Below, piece by piece: positions 48,249-58,900 of a stretch of DNA of 64,000 bases. This DNA comes from JBQCDV01 sp051960855 (GTDB lineage: Bacteria > Actinomycetota > Actinomycetes > JAJZTN01). Position numbers and translations under genes: made by a program. The notes beneath the pieces are model-generated. The model saw only the letters and a program-made list of their open reading frames with translations, did no database searches and had not been told where the DNA came from. The stretch spans positions 1-64,000 of the forward strand of contig JBQCDV010000038.1 of NCBI GenBank assembly GCA_051960855.1, written 5' to 3'. How positions within the stretch are numbered: position 1 is the first letter of the stretch; each line of letters starts with the position of its first letter.

Positions 48249-50600
48249 GTGTCCCACCTGAGGTCGTTCGTCTGCATCCGCCGAGGCCGTGCGGTTCTCG
48301 CCGCGGCCGCTGCCCTGGCTACGGCCGCGACGACGGGGCCGGTGCTGTCGGGTGCTCTGGCGTCGGCCGCCGTCGCCGCTGTCGCACCCCCATCGTTCGT
48401 GCTGCACGGCAGCGGGTGGGGCCACGGCGTGGGGATGAGCCAGTACGGCGCCTATGCGCAGGCACGCGCTGGCCGGAGCGCCGCCACGATCCTGGGCATG
48501 TACTTCCCGGGGACGTCTCTGGGGAACGTCGACGACACCGCGACCGCCGTTGTGAACCTGCTGCACGACACCTCCTCGACCACGTTCGGCGTCGCGGGCG
48601 TGGCCGGTGGGACGGCTGCGGTCGCGCTCACCGTCCCGGCGGGTTCGACCGTGACGCAGACGAGCCCGCCGCCGGCCTCGAACACCCCCACCGCCACTGC
48701 GAGCGACACCACGACACCGACGACACCGACACCGACGACGACGCCGTCCCCCACGCCGACGGGAGGCAGCGTCCTGCCGGCAGACACGGTGCTGCTCACG
48801 GCCACGTCGGCAGCGACCTTCCGGATCGCCAGCGACAGCACGCGTGGCGTCATGGTGACCTCAAGCGACGGGCGGGCCTGGTCGGTGCAGCCGGCCGCGC
48901 CGTTGCGGGTGACGTGGTCGGGTGCCACCGGCGGGCCGAACGGCGCCAATGGCCTGCTGAAGGTCACCGGACCGACCGGGGGCTACACGACCTACCGCTA
49001 CGGCCAGGTCTCGTTGCGGTGGGACCGGACCAGCACCGGCTCCAACCTCGAGACGGTCCTGACGCTGCCGGTAGCGGCGTACCTGCTTGGTATCGGCGAG
49101 ATGCCCTCGTCGTGGGGCGTCTCCGGGGCGGCGGCCCTGCAGGCTCAGGCGATCGTGGCCCGCACGTACGCACTGCGCGCCGTCGCCGCGAACTCCGCCA
49201 GCAAGCGGGCCACCTGCGCCTGCCAGCTCTACGACACGACGGCCGACCAGGTCTACGTCGGCTGGTCCAAGGAGTCCGACCCGACCTACGGCGCCTACTG
49301 GCGTGCGGCAGTGACCGCGACAGCCGGCAAGGCCGTGACCTACCAAGGCGCCCTCGCGCAGACCTACTACTCCTCCAGCAACGGGGGCCGGACCGAGTCC
49401 GCCGCCGATGTGTGGGGCGGGTCCGTGCCCTACCTGACGTCCGTCGCAGACCCGTGGAGCCTGAGCTCCGTGAACCCCAACCGGGCCTGGTCGGCGACGA
49501 TCAGCCAGGCGAAGATGGCCTCCGCCTTCGGTCTCCCGGACGTCATGCGCCTGGACCTGTCACGGCGCACGGCCGGCGGCGGGATCCGCCAGGCGACCGC
49601 GACGTCCAGCAGCGGGGCGACTGCGACGCTCAGCGGGGCCACCCTGGCCTCCCGCCTCGGCCTACGGGCCCGGTGGGTCCAGCGGCTGACCGACCGGGCC
49701 GGCGGCGCCGACCGCTTCGCGACCGCGGTTGCGATCGCTGCGAAGGTCAGCTCTCCGGCGTCTGTCGCCGTCCTCGCGAACGGCGAGGACGAGCATCTCG
49801 TTGACGGCGTGGTGGCGGGTCCATTGGCTGACGCGGCACGCGGCGTCGTCCTGCTGGCCGACACCACCTCGCTGCCCGCAGCGACGACCGCCGAGCTCAC
49901 ACGCCGCCGGCCCAGCACGGTCTACCTGGTCGGCGGCACAGCGGCCCTGGGACCGCAGGTCGAGGCGCAGCTCGCGCAGCTGCTGCCGGGGACGACCGTC
50001 GTGCGTGAGGGGGGCGCCGACCGCTACGAGACCGCCGCGCTGGTCAGCCGCGAGGCCCGCCGGCTGGTCCCGGCTTCGACCGGTGCCGCGAGCGCCCTGG
50101 TCGCCCCCGGAGACAACGCGCAGGCGCTGCTCGATGCGCTGGTCGCCGCTGGTCCGGCCGCCGCTCTCTCGCGCCCGCTGCTGCTGGTGTCGAAGACGTC
50201 GCTGCCCGCCTCGACGGCGGCCGCTCTCAAGGACCTCGGGATCACCTCGACGACCGTGGTCGCTACGGGCGGATCGGTCGCTGACAGTGTCGTCGCGCAA
50301 CTGCCCGCGCCGGTCGCGGTGCGGGGGGCCGACCAGGTCGCCACGGCGGCGGCCGTCGCTACGGCGTTCAGCGCCAGTGTTGGCACGGGCACCGTGGTGC
50401 TGGCGAAGAACGCCGGGGCGCCAGTCGACGCCCTCGCTGCTGCCAGCCTGGGGCGGCTCATCCTGCTGACGGACCCCGTGGCGCTGCCGACTGCGACCGC
50501 GCAGTGGCTTCAGTCCCACGGCCAGGTCGACACCGTGCTAGCCGTCGGCGGCACAGCGGTGGTGTCGGCCGCGACGCTGACGGCGGCCGCGCAGAGCTAG
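48249..50600 (+). CDS. Secreted SpoIID/LytB-domain protein with cell-wall-binding repeats (CW_binding_2)
   Basis: A 783-residue exported protein. An alanine-rich signal peptide (about 1-45) is followed by [20 protein letters not shown], a spacer rich in Thr/Pro ([18 protein letters not shown]), and the SpoIID region ([49 protein letters not shown], catalytic glutamate in GEMP). The GHGVGMSQ motif precedes the rest of the domain, a permuted order. About residues 475-780 carry three CW_binding_2 repeats ([29 protein letters not shown]). SpoIID relatives cut glycan strands lacking stem peptides. GTG 48249 was chosen because of the GGGGGAG site 9 nt upstream. A role in wall remodelling is inferred. 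Confidence 0.9.
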   Translation: MSHLRSFVCIRRGRAVLAAAAALATAATTGPVLSGALASAAVAAVAPPSFVLHGSGWGHGVGMSQYGAYAQARAGRSAATILGMYFPGTSLGNVDDTATAVVNLLHDTSSTTFGVAGVAGGTAAVALTVPAGSTVTQTSPPPASNTPTATASDTTTPTTPTPTTTPSPTPTGGSVLPADTVLLTATSAATFRIASDSTRGVMVTSSDGRAWSVQPAAPLRVTWSGATGGPNGANGLLKVTGPTGGYTTYRYGQVSLRWDRTSTGSNLETVLTLPVAAYLLGIGEMPSSWGVSGAAALQAQAIVARTYALRAVAANSASKRATCACQLYDTTADQVYVGWSKESDPTYGAYWRAAVTATAGKAVTYQGALAQTYYSSSNGGRTESAADVWGGSVPYLTSVADPWSLSSVNPNRAWSATISQAKMASAFGLPDVMRLDLSRRTAGGGIRQATATSSSGATATLSGATLASRLGLRARWVQRLTDRAGGADRFATAVAIAAKVSSPASVAVLANGEDEHLVDGVVAGPLADAARGVVLLADTTSLPAATTAELTRRRPSTVYLVGGTAALGPQVEAQLAQLLPGTTVVREGGADRYETAALVSREARRLVPASTGAASALVAPGDNAQALLDALVAAGPAAALSRPLLLVSKTSLPASTAAALKDLGITSTTVVATGGSVADSVVAQLPAPVAVRGADQVATAAAVATAFSASVGTGTVVLAKNAGAPVDALAAASLGRLILLTDPVALPTATAQWLQSHGQVDTVLAVGGTAVVSAATLTAAAQS

Positions 50601-51388
50601 AGCAGGACCTCGTCGACCCGCTCGGAGGCGATGCGCCGCTCCACGACTGCCGCGTCGAGGTGGCGGCAGAGCACCAGCGACCCGCCGGAGCTGAGCGCGC
50701 CCAGCAGGTGCGCGGCGACCGCGGGGTCCAGCGGCGAGCGGTCGGTCAGCAGCCGCGCTCCTGCTGGGACGACGCCTGCGGCCCGCACGTCGCGCAGCGA
50801 CAGCGAGCTGCCGTCGCGCACGAGGGCGGCAGCCATGGGGTCGGGGGTCGCCACGACCGGGGCGATGTCGGGCTGAGCGAGCAGGGCGCGGTCGGCGTCG
50901 TGGCCTCCCTCGAGCAGCGGCTCCGGCGCGGGCGCGTTGAGCGGCGCCAGAGCGGTGACCAGCACCTGCCACGACGGAGCGGAGACGGCTCCCACTGCTG
51001 AGCCGGTGTCGTGCCCCGTGGCGGCCGAATGCACCGCGGGGGGTCCGACAACGACGGCGGCCGGCTCCCCGGACGGCGTTCGGGGATCGCCTGACCCGTC
51101 CTCTCGCAGGTCCACCACCGTCACGCCGCAGGACCAGGCCGCGAGGAGCCAGACGCAGGCCTGCCAGTGCGGGGGCAGCGCGATGCCGAGGGCGTCTCCG
51201 TCTTCGAGCTCGAGGTCGGTGACGAGCAGGTTGCCGGCCTTGGCGACCCAGTTCGCCGCGGTCGCCACCGACAGCTCCGTGCGTTCGCCGGTCGCGTCGT
51301 CGTAGTACGTGACCAGCGGGCGCGCCGCGTCCCGGCGCAGGGCCTGCCGGAGCAGCTCGGCAACGTCGACCTCGGAGGCAGCGGGCAT
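50597..51388 (-). CDS. TIGR03089 family protein (AMP-dependent synthetase N-terminus-like)
   Basis: A 263-residue actinobacterial protein of unknown function resembling the N-terminal half of acyl-AMP ligases: ELLRQALRRDAARPLVTYYD, ERTELSVATAANWVAKAGNL, GIALPPHWQACVWLLAAW. It lacks the ATP-binding STG-rich loop and the C-terminal lid domain, so adenylation is unlikely. Typical members have the same length, so this is not a truncation. ATG 51388 lies 7 nt after a TAGGGT box. The stop overlaps that of the SpoIID gene. Its neighbours (LCP/mannose genes) suggest an envelope link but no function can be given. Confidence 0.8.
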   Translation of the reverse strand: MPAASEVDVAELLRQALRRDAARPLVTYYDDATGERTELSVATAANWVAKAGNLLVTDLELEDGDALGIALPPHWQACVWLLAAWSCGVTVVDLREDGSGDPRTPSGEPAAVVVGPPAVHSAATGHDTGSAVGAVSAPSWQVLVTALAPLNAPAPEPLLEGGHDADRALLAQPDIAPVVATPDPMAAALVRDGSSLSLRDVRAAGVVPAGARLLTDRSPLDPAVAAHLLGALSSGGSLVLCRHLDAAVVERRIASERVDEVLL

Positions 51389-51395
51389 GCCCGCC

Positions 51396-51401
51396 ACCCT
51401 A
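51396..51401 (-). promoter_or_regulatory. -10-like box for the TIGR03089 gene
   Basis: TAGGGT on the minus strand ends 7 nt before the ATG at 51388, which supports that start. Confidence 0.45.
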
Positions 51402-51441
51402 GATCGGTCTCGCCGGACGTCGAACTCGCCGCGACCCTGCA

Positions 51442-51495
51442 GGTTGGCCAGGTGGGCCAGGTAGGCCAGGCTTGCCACGTGGGCCAGGTTGGCCA
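51442..51495. repeat. 9-bp tandem repeat array in the intergenic region
   Basis: Six imperfect copies of GGTKGGCCA (for example GGTTGGCCA, GGTGGGCCA, GGTAGGCCA, CGTGGGCCA), each 9 bp, lie back to back. They sit in the 210-bp divergent gap between the TIGR03089 gene and the nucleotidyltransferase gene. The array ends 20 bp before the plus-strand box at 51515. The phase of 9 bp keeps any reading frame open across it. Confidence 0.85.
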
Positions 51496-51514
51496 CGTTG
51501 TCGGTGCCGGTGCG

Positions 51515-51520
51515 TAGGCT
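51515..51520 (+). promoter_or_regulatory. -10-like box for the nucleotidyltransferase gene
   Basis: TAGGCT. A transcript starting near 51527 would have a leader of about 70 nt with the GAGGGGG Shine-Dalgarno. Confidence 0.4.
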
Positions 51521-51598
51521 TCGCCAGCATCACGTTGCGTCCGAACGGCGCTGCCGGAGGCGGGCGAGCGTCGTCGGCGACCTGTGAGGGGGCATGCG

Positions 51599-52699
51599 GT
51601 GGAGGCTCGGGGGGCTCGTGCGCGGGAGGCGGTCATCCTCGTCGGCGGTCAGGGCAGTCGGCTGCGTCCTCTGACGCTGGGGACGGCCAAGCCACTGCTA
51701 CCCGTCGCCGGGCTGCCGTTCGTCGTCCACCAGCTGGCCAAGCTGGCCGCCGCCGGGATCGAGCACGTCGTCATGGCGACGAGCTACCGCGCGAGCACCT
51801 TCGCGGAGTCGCTGGGGGACGGTGCGGCACTGGGGCTGCGGGTCGAGTACGTCACCGAGACCGAGCCGCTCGGCACCGGCGGCGCCATCCGCAACGTGGC
51901 CGACCGGCTGGAGGCGGCGCCCGACGAGCCGGTGGTGGTGCTCAACGGCGACATCCTCAGCGGCCACGACCTGCCGGCGCAGCTCGACCGCCACCAGGCC
52001 AGCGACGCCGACGTCACGCTGCACCTGACCGAGGCGGAGGACCCCCGTCAGTTCGGGGTGGTGCCCACCGACGGTGACGGACGGGTGCTCGCCTTCCACG
52101 AAAAGATGGCCGAGCCGGTGAGCAGCCAGATCAACGCCGGCTGCTACGTCTTCCGCCGCAAGCTCATCGACACCATTCCGGACGGCCGCCCGGTGTCGGT
52201 CGAGCGGGAGACCTTCCCGCAGCTGCTGGCTGACGGCTCCGTCGTGATCGGTCACCTCGACGCCTCCTACTGGATGGACCTCGGCAGCGCCGCGGCCTAC
52301 GTGCAGGGCTGCCGCGATGTCGTCCTGGGCCGCATCGGCTCGCACGCGCTGCCCGTCGTCCCGGGGGAGAAGCTGCTGCTCGACGGTGCCGAGGTCGACC
52401 CCGCCGCCCTGGTGCGAGGTGGCAGCACGATCGGACGCGGCGCGCGCGTCGCGCCCGGTGCGGTCGTCGAGGGATCGGTGCTGCTCGACGGTGCCGTGGT
52501 CGAGCGGGAGGCCTTGGTGCGCGACTCCGTGATCGGTTCGGAGGCCCGCGTCGGCGAGCGCACCGTCGTGCGGGACGCCGTGGTCGGCGACCGTTCCGAC
52601 ACGGGAGCCGACAACGAGCTCATCGCCGCCGTGCGCCTGTGGTCGGACCGCCGGCTGCCCGACGCGTCGCTGCGCTTCACCCCGCCGCCGGCGACGTGA
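51599..52699 (+). CDS. Mannose-1-phosphate guanylyltransferase-like nucleotidyltransferase
   Basis: A 366-residue protein with an N-terminal nucleotidyltransferase domain (AVILVGGQGSRLRPLTLGTA then KPLLPVAGLPFV; metal aspartate in VVLNGDILSG; EPLGTGGAIRN; YWMDLGSAAAYV) and a C-terminal left-handed beta-helix (about 265-340) with hexad repeats. This is the ManC/GMPP-like architecture, so GDP-mannose is the likely product; glucose-1-phosphate thymidylyl- or uridylyltransferase remain possible. GTG 51599 was chosen over GTG 51584 because GAGGGGG is spaced 6 nt upstream. The GTGA overlap couples it to a DNA glycosylase gene. Confidence 0.87.
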   Translation: MEARGARAREAVILVGGQGSRLRPLTLGTAKPLLPVAGLPFVVHQLAKLAAAGIEHVVMATSYRASTFAESLGDGAALGLRVEYVTETEPLGTGGAIRNVADRLEAAPDEPVVVLNGDILSGHDLPAQLDRHQASDADVTLHLTEAEDPRQFGVVPTDGDGRVLAFHEKMAEPVSSQINAGCYVFRRKLIDTIPDGRPVSVERETFPQLLADGSVVIGHLDASYWMDLGSAAAYVQGCRDVVLGRIGSHALPVVPGEKLLLDGAEVDPAALVRGGSTIGRGARVAPGAVVEGSVLLDGAVVEREALVRDSVIGSEARVGERTVVRDAVVGDRSDTGADNELIAAVRLWSDRRLPDASLRFTPPPAT

Positions 52700-53667
52700 C
52701 ACCTGCGGATGCCCCCGTCATCGACGTCTGGCACGCCGGTCGGCCCGTCCCGGTCGACGCGATGCTGTCGGTCTATCGGCGCGGAGGGTCCGACCCGACG
52801 ATGCGACGCGAGCGGACGGGGGTGTGGTGGCTGACCCTTCGGACTCCTGACGGTGCCGCGACTCTGCGGCTCGCTCCCCTCCGCCCCGCCTCCGGCGGCG
52901 TCGGGGACGTGGCGATCGCCGGATGGGGGGCGGGGGCCGAGTGGGCGGTGGCGGCTGCGCCGGACCTGCTCGGTCGGTCGGACGACACCGTGGGCGACTT
53001 CCACTGCACTCACCCCGTGCTCCGCGAGGTGCAGCGCCGGCGCCCCGGGCTGCGAGTGGGACGGTCCGGGTTGGTGCTCGGCGCGCTCGCCCCGGCGATC
53101 CTCGAGCAGAAGGTGACCGGCGTCGAGGCGTTCGGCGCCTTCGCCACACTCACGCGGCAGCACGGCGACCTCGCCCCGCTGCCGCCGGTCCTCGATGCCG
53201 ACGCCGCCGCAGCCGGTGTCGCCGCGATGCGCGTGCCGCTGTCGCCGGAGCAGTGGGGTGCGATCCCCTCGTGGGACTGGCATCGAGCGGAGGTCGACGG
53301 GAAGCGGTCGGCGACGCTGCTGCGGGCCGTGGCCAGGGCCGGTGCGCTCGAGCGGCTGTCAGCCGCCGACCCCGCCACCGCCGACGCCGCTCTCCGCGCG
53401 CTGCCAGGGGTGGGGGCGTGGACGTCGTCGGAGGTCCGCTACCGGGCGCTGGGAGATCCGGATGCGGTCAGCGTGGGCGACTACCACCTGAGCAAGCGGG
53501 TCGGCTGGGCGCTGGTCGGCCGCCCCGTGGACGACGACGCGATGCTCGAGCTGCTCGAGCCGTGGCGAGGCCACCGCTACCGCGTCGTGCGCCTCGTCGA
53601 ACTCAGCGGTCTGGCCCCGCCGCGCCGCGGCCCCCGGATGTCCGTCCACGGGCATCGGGACCGGTAG
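52696..53667 (+). CDS. DNA-3-methyladenine glycosylase (AlkA-like, HhH-GPD)
   Basis: Base-excision repair enzyme of 323 residues. The HhH-GPD domain occupies about residues 135-305: [16 protein letters not shown], the hairpin [13 protein letters not shown] (about 235-247), and catalytic D262 in [10 protein letters not shown]. The N-terminal 130 residues form the AlkA-type extra beta domain. There is no iron-sulfur cysteine cluster. GTG 52696 overlaps the nucleotidyltransferase stop. The two are probably co-transcribed although unrelated in function. Its 3' end enters an 18-bp repeat and overlaps the convergent fbiB gene by 65 nt. Confidence 0.9.
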   Translation: MTPADAPVIDVWHAGRPVPVDAMLSVYRRGGSDPTMRRERTGVWWLTLRTPDGAATLRLAPLRPASGGVGDVAIAGWGAGAEWAVAAAPDLLGRSDDTVGDFHCTHPVLREVQRRRPGLRVGRSGLVLGALAPAILEQKVTGVEAFGAFATLTRQHGDLAPLPPVLDADAAAAGVAAMRVPLSPEQWGAIPSWDWHRAEVDGKRSATLLRAVARAGALERLSAADPATADAALRALPGVGAWTSSEVRYRALGDPDAVSVGDYHLSKRVGWALVGRPVDDDAMLELLEPWRGHRYRVVRLVELSGLAPPRRGPRMSVHGHRDR

Positions 53668-54469
53668 AGGCATCGGGACCGGTAGAGGCATCGCGACCAG
53701 CAGAGACTCGGGGTGCTGCGGCTTGCTCGCGGCCCAGCGCGATCGCCTGCTCCGTGCCCAGCCAGAACTGGTCCTCGTCGAGTGGGCGCACCAGCGCCTG
53801 CGCGCCCGGTCCGTCCTCGTCGGTCACCAGGTGGGCCAGGCCGCGCACCACGGCGGCCGGCACACCGGTCAGCTTGCCCTTGACGAGGTCGGCGGCGGCA
53901 GCGATCTCGTCGGCGACCGCCGCGACGGTGACCTGCAGGACGTTGCCGTGGCTGTCCCGCCGCCCTCGGGCGTCGTCGAGCACGCGCAAGCCGGCGGCTC
54001 CGATCGCCACATCGGTCTGACCCAGGCGCCACGGCCGGCCGAACGTGTCGGTGACGACGACGGCGAGGCGGCGGCCGCTGCGACGTTCGAGCTCGGCGCG
54101 CAGCGCGCGGGCGGAGGCGTCGGGGTCGCGGGGCAGCAGGACCAGAGTCCCGGAGGCGGTGTTGCTGGCGTCGACGCCGGCCGCTGCGGTGACGAGGCCG
54201 TGGTGGGTGGCCACGATCGACGTCGTGCCCCGCGGCGTCCTCCAGCTGCTGACGACGCGGGCGGTCTCGGCTGCGATGACGGCTTCGCGCTCCTCGTCGG
54301 TGGTCGCGGACACGAGGCGGCCCTCGGCCTTGCTAACGGCCTTGCTCGTGATGACGACGATGTCGCCATCGGCCAGGGCTGGCGCCGACTGGGCGAGGAT
54401 GTCGGCGAGGTCGTCGCCGGGCTGGATCTCCGGCACCCCCTCGACCGGCAGGACCGAGAACGCCGGCAT
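53603..54469 (-). CDS. fbiB: Coenzyme F420-0:L-glutamate ligase
   Basis: CofE-type ligase that adds glutamate residues to F420-0 with GTP. It is 288 residues: [73 protein letters not shown] and [18 protein letters not shown]. The C-terminal nitroreductase-like domain found in mycobacterial FbiB is absent; the protein ends with a low-complexity tail carrying DASTGP repeats. The last F420 step (dehydro-F420 reduction) would need a separate enzyme. ATG 54469 is in a TGATG overlap with fbiA. The tail overlaps the glycosylase gene. Confidence 0.92.
   Translation of the reverse strand: MPAFSVLPVEGVPEIQPGDDLADILAQSAPALADGDIVVITSKAVSKAEGRLVSATTDEEREAVIAAETARVVSSWRTPRGTTSIVATHHGLVTAAAGVDASNTASGTLVLLPRDPDASARALRAELERRSGRRLAVVVTDTFGRPWRLGQTDVAIGAAGLRVLDDARGRRDSHGNVLQVTVAAVADEIAAAADLVKGKLTGVPAAVVRGLAHLVTDEDGPGAQALVRPLDEDQFWLGTEQAIALGREQAAAPRVSAGRDASTGPDASTGPDARGRTSGGRGAAGPDR
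53651..53704. repeat. 18-bp tandem repeat spanning the glycosylase stop and the fbiB 3' end
   Basis: GGCATCGGGACCGGTAGA is perfect at 53651-53668 and 53669-53686, with a diverged third copy to 53704. The first copy holds the glycosylase stop codon TAG. On the other strand it encodes the DASTGP repeats of the fbiB C-terminus. Confidence 0.92.
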
Positions 54470-55449
54470 CAGGAGAGCTCGTCGGCGAGTGCCAGGCACG
54501 CGGCCGCGATGTCGGCAGCGGCGGCGACGTCGGTCATGAGCAGTGGCCGCGCCCGCACGGGAATCTCGGGCAAATCCCGCCCTGCCGCCGGTGTCAGCAG
54601 CGTCCCTGCATCAACGTCGTCGACCAGCCAGCCGTCGAGGAAGTCGCTGTAGAGCTCGCCGACGTCCTGAGCGGTCGGCTTCACGCCGATCGCGCGCAGG
54701 CAGGCGTCAGCCATCCCGCGCACGGGGGCGCCACCGAGGATGGGGGAGACGCCCACGACCGGCGCCTCGGTGGCGACGAGGGCGGCGCGCAGGCCCGGCA
54801 CGGCCAGGATCGTGCCGATGCTGACGACCGGGTTGGACGGAGGCAGCACGACGACGTCGGCCTCCGCGAGGGCCGTGAGGACCCCCGGGGCGGGCTCGCT
54901 CTCCTGCGCCCCGACCGCCACGATGGACTGCGCCTCGGGCTCGGCGTGCCAGCGCACCCACCACTCCTGGAAGTGCACGGCCTGCCGCTCGCCCGTCTCG
55001 GGAGACACGATCACGACGTGGGTCTCGATCCGGGCGTCGCTCATCGGCAGCAGCGTCACGCCGGCTCCGGGCAGTCCCCAGCGCTGGGACAGCAGTCGTG
55101 TCACCTCGGTCAGCGACAGTCCCTGCCCGAGCAGTTGAGTGCGGTAGATGTGTGTCGCGAGGTCTCGGTCGCCGAGTCCGAACCACTGGGGGAGGGCGCC
55201 GTAGGCCGCTAGCTCGTCCTTGACCCGCCACGACTCGTCGATCCGGCCCCAGCCGCGCTCGTCATCGATGCCACCGCCGAGGGTGTACATCACCGTGTCG
55301 AGGTCGGGGCAGACGCGCAGCCCGAACAGCGTGATGTCGTCGCCGGTGTTGCCGATGACGGTGAGGCGGGAGTCCGGGGGGAGCGCCTGGAGCAGCCCGC
55401 GCAGGAATCTCGCGCCCCCGACGCCTCCAGACAGTGCGACGACATGCAT
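54469..55449 (-). CDS. fbiA: 2-phospho-L-lactate / phosphoenolpyruvate transferase (FbiA/CofD)
   Basis: Joins the phosphoenolpyruvyl or phospholactyl group to FO in F420 synthesis. The 326-residue protein shows [71 protein letters not shown] (here [20 protein letters not shown]) and [17 protein letters not shown], all FbiA hallmarks. The first gene of a two-gene operon, divergent from whiB2 over 188 bp. No -10-like box is obvious directly upstream of the ATG. Confidence 0.95.
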   Translation of the reverse strand: MHVVALSGGVGGARFLRGLLQALPPDSRLTVIGNTGDDITLFGLRVCPDLDTVMYTLGGGIDDERGWGRIDESWRVKDELAAYGALPQWFGLGDRDLATHIYRTQLLGQGLSLTEVTRLLSQRWGLPGAGVTLLPMSDARIETHVVIVSPETGERQAVHFQEWWVRWHAEPEAQSIVAVGAQESEPAPGVLTALAEADVVVLPPSNPVVSIGTILAVPGLRAALVATEAPVVGVSPILGGAPVRGMADACLRAIGVKPTAQDVGELYSDFLDGWLVDDVDAGTLLTPAAGRDLPEIPVRARPLLMTDVAAAADIAAACLALADELS

Positions 55450-55518
55450 GTCGCCAGTCTCCCATCCGCCCCTGACAGACCGGTCGGGAGATTTCTGGTG
55501 CTGATATCACCAAGCGGC

Positions 55519-55548
55519 TTGACGCCCACGGAGCGACGCGCGTGTAAT
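55519..55548 (+). promoter_or_regulatory. SigA-type promoter of whiB2
   Basis: TTGACG (55519-55524) and TGTAAT (55543-55548) with an 18-nt spacer. It is the only complete -35/-10 pair I found in the window. The start would be near 55555, giving an about 80-nt leader to the ATG at 55638. Confidence 0.55.
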
Positions 55549-55560
55549 TCCACCCGTGGG
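55525..55560. promoter_or_regulatory. Inverted repeat around the whiB2 -10 box
   Basis: Perfect 7-bp arms CCCACGG (55525-55531) and CCGTGGG (55554-55560) flank the -10 box, 22 nt apart. The left arm begins right after the -35 box. This is a plausible operator for a regulator of whiB2. Confidence 0.4.
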
Positions 55561-55637
55561 ATTCGCGGTGCCGGCGGGCGCCGCCCCGCTGTCGCCGGGC
55601 AGTTGCCTGGTGACCCGCCTGGGTCGAGGAGGCAAGG

Positions 55638-55904
55638 ATGGGCGAGGTCTTGGCTTTCGTCGAGATCGCCGACGAGGAGCTCACGGAGCTCTCCTGGCAG
55701 GAGCGAGCACTGTGCGCCCAGACCGATCCAGAGGCCTTCTTTCCGGAGAAGGGCGGCTCGACCCGCGAGGCCAAGCGGGTCTGCCTCAGCTGCGACGTGC
55801 GCTCGGAGTGCCTCGAGTACGCCCTCGCTCATGACGAGCGGTTCGGCATCTGGGGCGGCCTCAGCGAGCGTGAGCGGCGCCGCCTGAAGAAGAGCGCGAT
55901 CTGA
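55638..55904 (+). CDS. whiB2: WhiB-family iron-sulfur transcription regulator, WhiB2/WhmD type
   Basis: An 88-residue regulator of cell division or sporulation in actinomycetes. The four cluster-binding cysteines are C26, C49, C52 and C58. GIWGGLSERERRRLKK gives the G(I/V)WGG turn and the basic C-terminal helix. The segment GGSTREAKRVCLSCDV places it with WhiB2/WhmD rather than WhiB1 or WhiB7. GAGGAGG lies 6-10 nt before the ATG. Neighbours (fbiA on one side, a large glycosyltransferase, DUF5719, DUF3499 and manB on the other) repeat an order seen across actinomycetes. Confidence 0.95.
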   Translation: MGEVLAFVEIADEELTELSWQERALCAQTDPEAFFPEKGGSTREAKRVCLSCDVRSECLEYALAHDERFGIWGGLSERERRRLKKSAI

Positions 55905-55927
55905 CCTTGCCGCGGGGCGGCACGACG

Positions 55928-55933
55928 TAGCCT
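55928..55933 (+). promoter_or_regulatory. -10-like box for the large glycosyltransferase operon
   Basis: TAGCCT. It would start a transcript near 55940 with a leader of about 56 nt before GTG 55996. Confidence 0.35.
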
Positions 55934-55995
55934 GAGCAGGGCTGCCGCCGAACGGATGCGGTGGGGATCGGACGAGACGAGGGGCGGCACGGGCT

Positions 55996-58900
55996 GTGGA
56001 CGACACGGCGGCCGCCGGCGCCCCCCCGCTGAACGTCCCGCACGTGACCGCAGTGCTCGTCTGTCACGACGGCGCCCGGTGGCTTCCGAGAGTCCTCGCC
56101 GCGCTGGCGGTCCAGACCCGCCCCGTCGACGAGCTCGTGGTGGTCGACACCGGCAGCCGCGATGGCACCTCCGAGCTGCTCGCTGCGAGCCTGCCGCCGG
56201 GGGCCAGGCTTCTGCAGCGGCCACGGCGGACGTCGTTCGGGAGCGCCGTTGCGGCCGCGGTCGCCACCCTCGGCGAGTCCGCCGTCGCCGACGGCCCCAC
56301 CCCCTCCGCTGGCGCGACCGACGCGTGGCTGTGGATCCTGCACGACGACAGCGCGCCTGCCTCCGACGCACTGGCCGCGCTGCTCGCGCACGCCGAGGAC
56401 CACCCGCTCGCCGATGTTCTGGGCTGCAAGGTCCGCGGATGGCACGACCGGCGCGCGTTGCTGGAGGTCGGCTTCACCACCTCGCGCTCCGGGCGACGTG
56501 ACACGGGGCTCGAACCGCTCGAGCAGGACCAGGGCCAACACGACGCAGCGCGCGAGGTCCTGGCGGTCGGCACGGCCGGAATGCTGGTGCGGCTGCCGGT
56601 CTGGCGCGCCCTCGGCGGGCTCGACCCGCGGATGCCCCTGTACCGCGACGACCTCGACCTCTGCTGGCAGGTGTGGCGATCCGGAGGCGAGGTGCACGTC
56701 GTCACCGGCGCCGTGGTCGCCCACGCCGAGGCCGCCACCCTCGGTCGGCGGGTGGTGTCGGTCCGCGGCCGACGCCCGCACTACCTGGACCGGCGGCACG
56801 CCGCGCTCACCCTGCTGCGGCACCGCTCCCTGGCTCTGCTGCCACTGCTGATGCTGCGCGTGGTCCTCGGTGGGCTCGTGCGCACCGGTGGCTTCCTCCT
56901 CGGGAAGGCGCCCGGCTTCGCCATCGACGAGGCGCGTGCGCTGGTGGCTCTGGTGCTGCGCCCCGACCAGCTGCTGGTCGGCCGGTGGCGCCGGCGACGG
57001 CGGGTGGCGGCGCTGCGACGTTCGCGCTCAGCGGTGACGGCCCGCCCGACGCCGCCGCTGACACCCCCGCGGGTGGCCGCCCGGCACGCCTGGGAGTCGC
57101 TGCTCGCGATCGGTAGCGGCGCCGCCTCCGCGCTCGCGGTCGGCACTCGCGCCCGTCGCACCGCTCGCTATGGAACAGGCGCCGACGAGACCGGCGCTGT
57201 GGAGACCGGGCCCGTCGCGGAGGACGCACAGGACCTCGCGGCAGCCTCGAGCACCGTCCTCGGGCTGCTGCGCCGCCCGGTGGTCCTGCTCCTGCTCGGG
57301 CTCCTCGTGACGGTCCTCGTCGCCGACCGCGGGCTCTACGGCAGCGGGCGGCTCGTCGCCTCCGGCATGCTGCCCGCCCCGAACGGCGCCGCGGACTGGT
57401 GGCACCTCGTGCGGTGGCCCTGGCACGACAGTGGAGGCGGGAGCGCCGAGCCCGGGCCGCTGTGGGCGCTCGTGCTGGCCGCGCTGTCGGTCCTCACCCT
57501 CGGCTCTGCCCCGCTCGCGGTCGACCTGCTCGTACTCGGCGCGGTGCCGCTCGCGGCGCTGTCCGCGGCGCTGTCCCTGCGAGGGCTGGTCCGGACGACG
57601 CCACTACGGGTGGCCGCCGCCCTCGTCTGGGCTGCCCAGCCGCTCGTCCTCGTCGCGGTCGCGCGCGGCACGCTGCCGGTCCTTGTGGCCGCTGTCGTCC
57701 TGCCGCCCGCCGCTGCCGCGTTGGTGCGGGTTCTCGGCAGCCGCGACCGCGTCGGGACGGCGCGAGCCGGAGCGGCGGGAGCCCTGGCCGTCGCGGTGCT
57801 CGGCGCGTTCGTGCCTGCGGTCGCCGCCCTCGTGTGCTCGGTGGCGCTGCTCGCAGCACTGGGCGTGCTGGCCGTGCGCGGCCTCCGACGTTTGACGAGG
57901 GCAGGGAGCCGACGGGGCGCTCAAGCGAGGCGGGTGAGCGTCGGAGGACTACTCGTCCTGGCGCTGCTGCCGCCCGTGATGCTGCTGCCCGACGTCGCCC
58001 GCGTGAGCGGCCGCAGCTCGAAGGGCGCCACGTCCTGGCTGGACTCCTCCGGCGTCGCCCACTGGCTGCTGGGCGAGGCCGGGACCCCTGTCGCCGCCTG
58101 GCCGGGCACCCCCACCCCGTGGCACGTGCTGCTCGGAGTGCCGGAGGCTGCCCCGGTGCTGGGCGACCTCGCCGGTGCTGCCACCGCTGCCCTCGCCCTC
58201 CTCGCAGTGCTCGCCCTGCTGCGCCGCGACCGTCGCGGCGCGGCGGCCCGCGCGTGGCTCGCCAGCCTGGTCGCCCTGGCAGCCGTGGTCGCTCTCGCGT
58301 TCATCCGCGAGGCGCGGACCGACCTCTGGGGCGGAACGGCGGGGCCGGGCCGTGGCCTCGTCGGTGTCCTCGGGCTCTGCGTGGTCGCCGCCCTCATCGT
58401 CGCGGTCCTGTCGGCCGCTACCGGGCTCGGGGAGGTGCTGGCGAGGCATCGCTTCGGCTGGCGGCAGCCGGTCGTGGCGGTGGTCGCGACCGCGGCGGTG
58501 GCCGTGCCGGCCGTGGCGCTGGGCGCGGTCGCGTTTCTCGGTGCTGGCCACGCCGGCGACCTGCAGCGGCGCACACCGCTCGCCCTGCCGGCGTACGTCG
58601 CCGCAGCAGCCCAGACGGGTGAGGCGCCCCGCAGCCTGCTGCTCGCCGACGACGCCCGGAGTGGCTCCGGCGTCGTTCACACGGCTCTCGTCGGGCGCAC
58701 GCCGCCTCGGCTCGGCGATGAGCGCTTCCCCGCCGCCCCGACCGCCCTCGTCTCGCTGGTGGGAGACCTCGCTGCGGGGCGAGTCCCGGACGCGGGAACG
58801 GCACTCGCGCCGTGGGCGATCCGGTTCGTCGTGGCGACGCCGCCGGTGTCCGCGCGGCTGGCCGCCGCGCTCGACACCACCCCTGGCCTCGCCCGCGTTG

